From assembly GCA_018238625.1 (NCBI GenBank), contig JABCSY010000038.1, positions 1 to 35,280 on the forward strand: a stretch of DNA of 35,280 bases, written 5' to 3'. Under the pieces are notes generated by a model. That model saw only the letters and a list, made by a program, of their open reading frames with translations, had not been told where the DNA came from and did not search any database. Shown piece after piece: positions 32,255 to 35,280 of this stretch. Position 1 is the first letter of the stretch. Every line of letters begins with the position of its first letter. A program made the translations under genes and the position numbers. The DNA is from Promethearchaeota archaeon (lineage in GTDB: Archaea; Asgardarchaeota; Lokiarchaeia; Sigyniarchaeales; SOKP01).

Positions 32255-33415
32255 TTATAAAGATTTAACAAATTTTTCGACTCTATCCATAGCTTCTTCA
32301 AGTTTTTCTAATTTAGTAGCATACGATATTCTTAACATGTTTTCTGAGTATGAACCAAATATATTACCTGGTACTACTGCAACTGCTTGATCTTCCATTA
32401 TTTTTTTCGAAAATTCTGCTCCCGTAAGACCAAATTGGCTAATTTTTGGCATAATATAAAACGCTCCTTTCGGTCTAACTACTTCAAAACCCATTTCTTT
32501 TAGCCTATTATAAGCGAGTAAACGCCTTATATTAAAACTCTCCAAAATCTCGTCAAAAAAACTATTTCCCATTTTCAACGCCTCTAAGAATCCATATTGG
32601 GCCGCGTGATTTGTACCTGCTGCTGTATATTGATGGTATTTTTCCATTAAATCAATTATTTCTTTATTAGCAGCCACATATCCCAATCTAAATCCCGTGG
32701 CGGAATACAATTTAGACATCGCATTTAAGGTAATAGTCCGTTCAAGCATACCTTTTAACGAAGCTGGGCTCGTATGACTCGTTCCATCGTAAAGGTAATT
32801 CTCGTAAACTTCGTCGGAGATTAAATACAAGTCGTTATTCTTAACAATTTCAACTATATCTTGCAGTTCCTTTCGGTTTAAAGAATGTCCTGTAGGGTTA
32901 TTAGGCGAGTTTATCAAAATCGCTTTTGTTTTATCTGTGATTAATTTTTTTATTTTCTCGATATCTGGACTAAAATCATTTTTCCTCTCAACTTCAATTA
33001 CTTTTACGCCAAAAAAAAGACCTAAATAGAAATACGAGATAAAATTTGGAGAAGATAAAATAAGCTCATCACCAGGATTAAACAACGAGGCAAACGTGAG
33101 ACTGAGCGCTTGTGAGCCGCCATTAGTAACAATAATGTTTTCTTTCCAAATTGTTTCAATGTTATTAGCTGATTTCAATTTAAGTTCAAGTTGCTGCAAT
33201 AATTCTGGAACGCCTTTAGTCGGAGCGTAATACGTAATTTTCTCGTTTAACGCCTTAATATTTCCTCTTATTGCAGGTTCAGGAGTTGAGAAATCGGGTT
33301 GCCCAATTCCTAAGCTTATAACATCGGAGCGCCCTGCGGCAAGATTAAAAAGTTCCCTAATCTTCGATTTTGGCGCCAAATCAACCTTTCCTGATAATTC
33401 CTTCATTTTTATCAT
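32255..33415 (-). CDS. aspC: Aspartate aminotransferase-like PLP enzyme
   Basis: 386-aa class I/II aminotransferase. The PLP lysine is K235 in LNAMSKLYSATGFRLGY. SLGIGQPDFSTPEPA, YYAPTKGVPELLQ, VTNGGSQALSLTFASLFNPGDE, INSPNNPTGHSL and YLISDEVYENYLY are the standard I-gamma family segments, and the C-terminal LRISYATKLEKLEEAMDRV carries the substrate-carboxylate arginine (R in LRISY). The reaction is amino group transfer between an amino acid and 2-oxoglutarate; substrate may be aspartate, alanine or an aromatic or branched amino acid. It is 79 bases downstream of a small GTPase gene on the same strand, with a separate start ATG (33415; M4 at 33406 is an alternative). Confidence 0.9.
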   Translation of the reverse strand: MIKMKELSGKVDLAPKSKIRELFNLAAGRSDVISLGIGQPDFSTPEPAIRGNIKALNEKITYYAPTKGVPELLQQLELKLKSANNIETIWKENIIVTNGGSQALSLTFASLFNPGDELILSSPNFISYFYLGLFFGVKVIEVERKNDFSPDIEKIKKLITDKTKAILINSPNNPTGHSLNRKELQDIVEIVKNNDLYLISDEVYENYLYDGTSHTSPASLKGMLERTITLNAMSKLYSATGFRLGYVAANKEIIDLMEKYHQYTAAGTNHAAQYGFLEALKMGNSFFDEILESFNIRRLLAYNRLKEMGFEVVRPKGAFYIMPKISQFGLTGAEFSKKIMEDQAVAVVPGNIFGSYSENMLRISYATKLEKLEEAMDRVEKFVKSL

Positions 33416-33494
33416 TTATCGAATTGTAATTAAATAAAATGATTACTAACTTAAAAGAAGTATAATAGGAGATTTCTTAGCCAATAATTTTATT

Positions 33495-34058
33495 TCAAAT
33501 TTTTTCTCCATAGTTTCTTAAAATTTGATGCACTAAATTCTTAAAAGCTTTCTCTACATTTTCGCCATATTTAGCGCTCGTTTCAATAAAATCGCTAGCA
33601 CTAATCTCTTTAGCGAGATTATTTCCCTCTTCATTACTGACTACGCGGTGTTCGTTTAAGTCAACTTTATTACCGATTAATATGTATGCGCCTTCTTTTT
33701 TGACGTAATTTTTAAAATCCTTTAACCATTTTGACTTAATATTGTCAAAGGTGTTATGTCGTGTAAGATCAAAAACTAATAATGCCCCAACACATCCTTG
33801 GAAGTACATAGACCTTATAACGTTATACTTTTCTTGACCTGCAAGATCCCACATTATTAATCGCACTTTTGCGTTAACATCGTCTATAGTAACATCCTTC
33901 CTGATTATATTAGCTCCTAACGTAGGTTTGTAGTCGTCTTCAAACGAGCTTTCTACAAATTGATTAATAAGTGAAGTTTTACCAACGGCTGAATCTCCTA
34001 AAATTGTGATTTTAAAAACATATTCCTTAGTTTCTGTGGATAATCCATCTACTGGCAA
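33495..34058 (-). CDS. Ras/Rab-like small GTPase next to a V4R-like gene
   Basis: 187-aa single-domain GTPase. G1 is GDSAVGKT (21-28), the switch I threonine lies in YKPTLGANI, G3 is WDLAGQEKY, G4 is GNKVDL and G5 is ETSAKYG, all canonical, so GTP binding and hydrolysis should be normal. Of the four GTPases here it is the closest to eukaryotic Rab in its ALLVFDLTRHNTFDNI segment. The N-terminal dozen residues (MPVDGLSTETKEY) extend before the first strand; there is no C-terminal cysteine. The V4R-like gene is 90 bases upstream on the same strand, and two TATA-like elements (34127-34136 and about 34094-34101) sit in that gap, so the GTPase may have its own promoter. The V4R-like protein is its candidate regulator. 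Confidence 0.93.
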   Translation of the reverse strand: MPVDGLSTETKEYVFKITILGDSAVGKTSLINQFVESSFEDDYKPTLGANIIRKDVTIDDVNAKVRLIMWDLAGQEKYNVIRSMYFQGCVGALLVFDLTRHNTFDNIKSKWLKDFKNYVKKEGAYILIGNKVDLNEHRVVSNEEGNNLAKEISASDFIETSAKYGENVEKAFKNLVHQILRNYGEKI

Positions 34059-34148
34059 TTTTACTGATTAATGAAGTGTAATTTTTATTAAAGATATAAA
34101 TACAACAAAATTTATTTTGATTTTTGTTATATATAAGCTTTTGTTATT

Positions 34149-34739
34149 TTAGGATATAAATGTTTTCTCAATTTTTAATTTCAAAATAAATGAGTTGTGA
34201 TTTGGATCGCTAATGTTCTCTTTTATGCTTCCAAATGGAACCACGCAAAAACCCGAAGGTAAATTTTTTTCCAACGAATGAATTAAAAAACCTTTGAATA
34301 AATCACAAGAAACTCCAATTTCAGAACAAAATATGCATTTATCAACTCGAATGACCACCAATTCAGGCGTGCTTTCCACTATTTTAACTTGCCAATTAGC
34401 AACAATCAATTGGTTTATCTCGTTAATTATTTCTCCGAAATTTTTTCCAAAAGGAAACAAATAAAACGAGAATTTCCGTCCAATTTCGTATAATAATTTA
34501 GTAGAATCGTACAACAAACAATTTTGAGCAGATATTATTTTTTTAAAAGAAAAAAAGTCAATTACACCATCGGGATCAACTTCTCTTATATCTTTTAGTT
34601 CCAATAATTCAGCTTCTCTTAATATCGATTTCATCCCATCGTAATCTAAGTTATCTAAATAAGATTGCAATAAAGCTGTTAGCACTCTATTTTTAACTAA
34701 TCCTCGATATTCCCCTATTATTTCCGAATTATTTGCCAT
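34149..34739 (-). CDS. V4R-like (Bet3-fold candidate) protein
   Basis: 196 aa. The C-terminal two thirds resemble the V4R domain at 17642-18121: a helix CLLYDSTKLLYEIGRKFSFY, the paired segments VKIVESTPELVVIRV (compare VEITESSEELVQLKL) and a cysteine-bearing CIFC-x6-C region (C135, C138, C145) followed by LFKGFLIHSLEKNL. A further cysteine is C165. The N-terminal about 65 residues are a separate helical part (LTALLQSYLDNLDYDGMKSILREAELLELKDI). No DNA-binding domain is seen. It lies 90 bases upstream of a canonical small GTPase, same strand. A TATA box 26 bases before the ATG predicts leaderless translation. The CxxC-type cysteines suggest metal or thiol-ligand binding. Confidence 0.65.
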   Translation of the reverse strand: MANNSEIIGEYRGLVKNRVLTALLQSYLDNLDYDGMKSILREAELLELKDIREVDPDGVIDFFSFKKIISAQNCLLYDSTKLLYEIGRKFSFYLFPFGKNFGEIINEINQLIVANWQVKIVESTPELVVIRVDKCIFCSEIGVSCDLFKGFLIHSLEKNLPSGFCVVPFGSIKENISDPNHNSFILKLKIEKTFIS

Positions 34740-34758
34740 AGAGCCTGAATTAATAAAT

Positions 34759-34770
34759 CATTTTTATACG
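34759..34770 (-). promoter_or_regulatory. TATA box for the V4R-like gene (leaderless)
   Basis: CGTATAAAAATG reads on the minus strand, centred about 26 bases before ATG 34739. This spacing puts the transcription start at the start codon, so the mRNA is probably leaderless. It also supports the chosen ATG. Confidence 0.45.
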
Positions 34771-35075
34771 TGTTATAACTTTAGATATTAGTGTTAACCT
34801 TAAAAAGCTAATTTATTTCTAAAAATCTCCATGTTGCTTAGCTCTATATTTTTAGAATTTTTAAAGCTTTTAAGGTTTTTTTTTTAAAATTAGTTTCATT
34901 TCCCTAATACGAACTATTTTTCTTCCTAGCAAAACTCATGTTAGTTGTTTATTTAAAGTAATAATACGCTTTTACGTTCTAAATTAGGATGTAATTTCAT
35001 TAATATTAATGATTAATCCTTAAAAATTAGAAAAAGATTTAAAAATTGGAATAAAGCTGTATTAAGATTAAAGAT

Positions 35076-35084
35076 AAAAAAAAA
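35076..35084 (-). terminator. Oligo-T terminator after the right-edge gene
   Basis: Nine A on the plus strand (T9 on the minus strand) lie 21-29 bases beyond the stop of the truncated minus-strand gene. This is the expected archaeal oligo-T termination signal. More A-rich sequence (AAAAGAAAAA) precedes it. Confidence 0.45.
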
Positions 35085-35104
35085 TAAAAGAAAAATGCTT
35101 AATA

Positions 35105-35280
35105 TTATTCGTTCATTTCATATGCGTCCTTTAATGAATGAACTGTATCCCACACTTTACCAAAACGCTCAGGATCGACATTTGGTTTCTTTATCATCTT
35201 CAAACACCATTCCATCTGTTCAGGAGTAGTACTAGATTTATTATATAGATTTAATGCGTATTTGGAAAAGTCTCTCACTA
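35105..35280 (-). CDS. C-terminal part of an unknown protein, cut by the window edge
   Basis: An open frame enters from the right edge and ends at TAA (35107-35105), giving the last about 58 residues of a protein whose N-terminus is outside the window. The visible tail is helical and mixed-charge: VRDFSKYALNLYNKS, TTPEQMEWCLKMIKKP, ERFGKVWDTVHSLKDAYEM. Regular amphipathic helices and a clean stop followed by an oligo-T tract support a genuine gene. The family is not recognised. Confidence 0.6.
   Translation of the reverse strand, partial: VRDFSKYALNLYNKSSTTPEQMEWCLKMIKKPNVDPERFGKVWDTVHSLKDAYEMNE

Larger units (their letters stand above)
34740..35104. other. 365-base intergenic region without a convincing gene
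   Basis: The sequence is AT-rich with no tRNA-like or conserved RNA fold recognised. Short ORFs such as the 18-codon one at 34831 lack support. It contains the V4R promoter at its left end (34759-34770) and an A9 tract near its right end that suits the end of the minus-strand gene at 35105. The middle includes a T10-range run (about 34878-34887) that could end a plus-strand transcript, though no plus-strand gene is near. Confidence 0.4.

Noticed and set aside
34831..34887. 18-codon leucine/phenylalanine-rich ORF in the 365-base intergenic region
   Set aside because: Too short, low complexity, and ends in a T-run; no ribosome-binding site or homology signal.
1..35280. CRISPR arrays, insertion sequences, phage or defence genes
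   Set aside because: No regularly spaced repeats, transposase motifs or terminal inverted repeats flanking ORFs were seen. The GIY-YIG protein is the small UPF0213 type and not evidence of a homing element.

Overview
The window looks like chromosomal DNA of an Asgard archaeon, most plausibly Lokiarchaeia-like. The sequence is strongly AT-rich. Information genes are archaeal: a TATA-binding protein (TBP), a Cdc48/VAT AAA ATPase, deoxyhypusine synthase, an archaeal-type ArgRS, and an O-phosphoseryl-tRNA(Sec) kinase, a family known only from archaea and eukaryotes. Four separate Ras-like small GTPases lie within 35 kb, which is characteristic of Asgard genomes. I saw no rRNA, tRNA, CRISPR array, transposase or phage gene. 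Lineage is inferred from gene content, not from a phylogeny.

Layout. 1-1476: a winged-helix regulator cut near the left edge and a small GTPase with altered G motifs. 1743-4334: a glycoside-hydrolase-like protein facing a minus-strand GYD / Lin0512 / 3-methyladenine glycosylase operon. 4483-9197: a cytosolic reductive-dehalogenase-like Fe-S protein, a Gfo/Idh/MocA oxidoreductase, a methyltransferase, a small unknown protein and a DegT-type aminotransferase. 9305-12910: argS, agmatinase and deoxyhypusine synthase, closely packed, with the last two overlapping. 12944-16547: a longin-like candidate, an M29 aminopeptidase, an MFS carrier and stand-alone PncC. 16724-18121: an operon of small GTPase, thioredoxin-like protein and V4R/Bet3-fold protein. 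18360-20231: TBP with an N-terminal acidic arm, a GTPase, and a small unknown protein whose start is flanked by repeated 12-mers. 20338-22492: acylphosphatase, a second DegT aminotransferase, and a protein ending in a predicted winged helix. 22715-26183: GIY-YIG protein, PSTK and Cdc48. 26361-33415: peptidases M24 and M20, a monoacylglycerol-lipase-like hydrolase, an MFS carrier and two fold-type I aminotransferases. 33495-34739: a second GTPase plus V4R-like protein pair. 35105 to the end: the C-terminal part of an unknown gene.

How the genes fit together. Three peptidases (M29, M24, M20), a MalY-type and an AspC-type aminotransferase and two MFS carriers suggest use of peptides and amino acids. 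Agmatinase beside deoxyhypusine synthase points to arginine-derived modification of aIF5A. PSTK implies selenocysteine coding. The most intriguing theme is the repeated pairing of Ras-like GTPases with V4R-like proteins. V4R shares its fold superfamily with Bet3/TRAPP, whose eukaryotic complexes activate Rab GTPases. With two further proteins that may carry longin-like domains, the window may hold parts of an archaeal GTPase-regulator system. That is an inference from context and fold.
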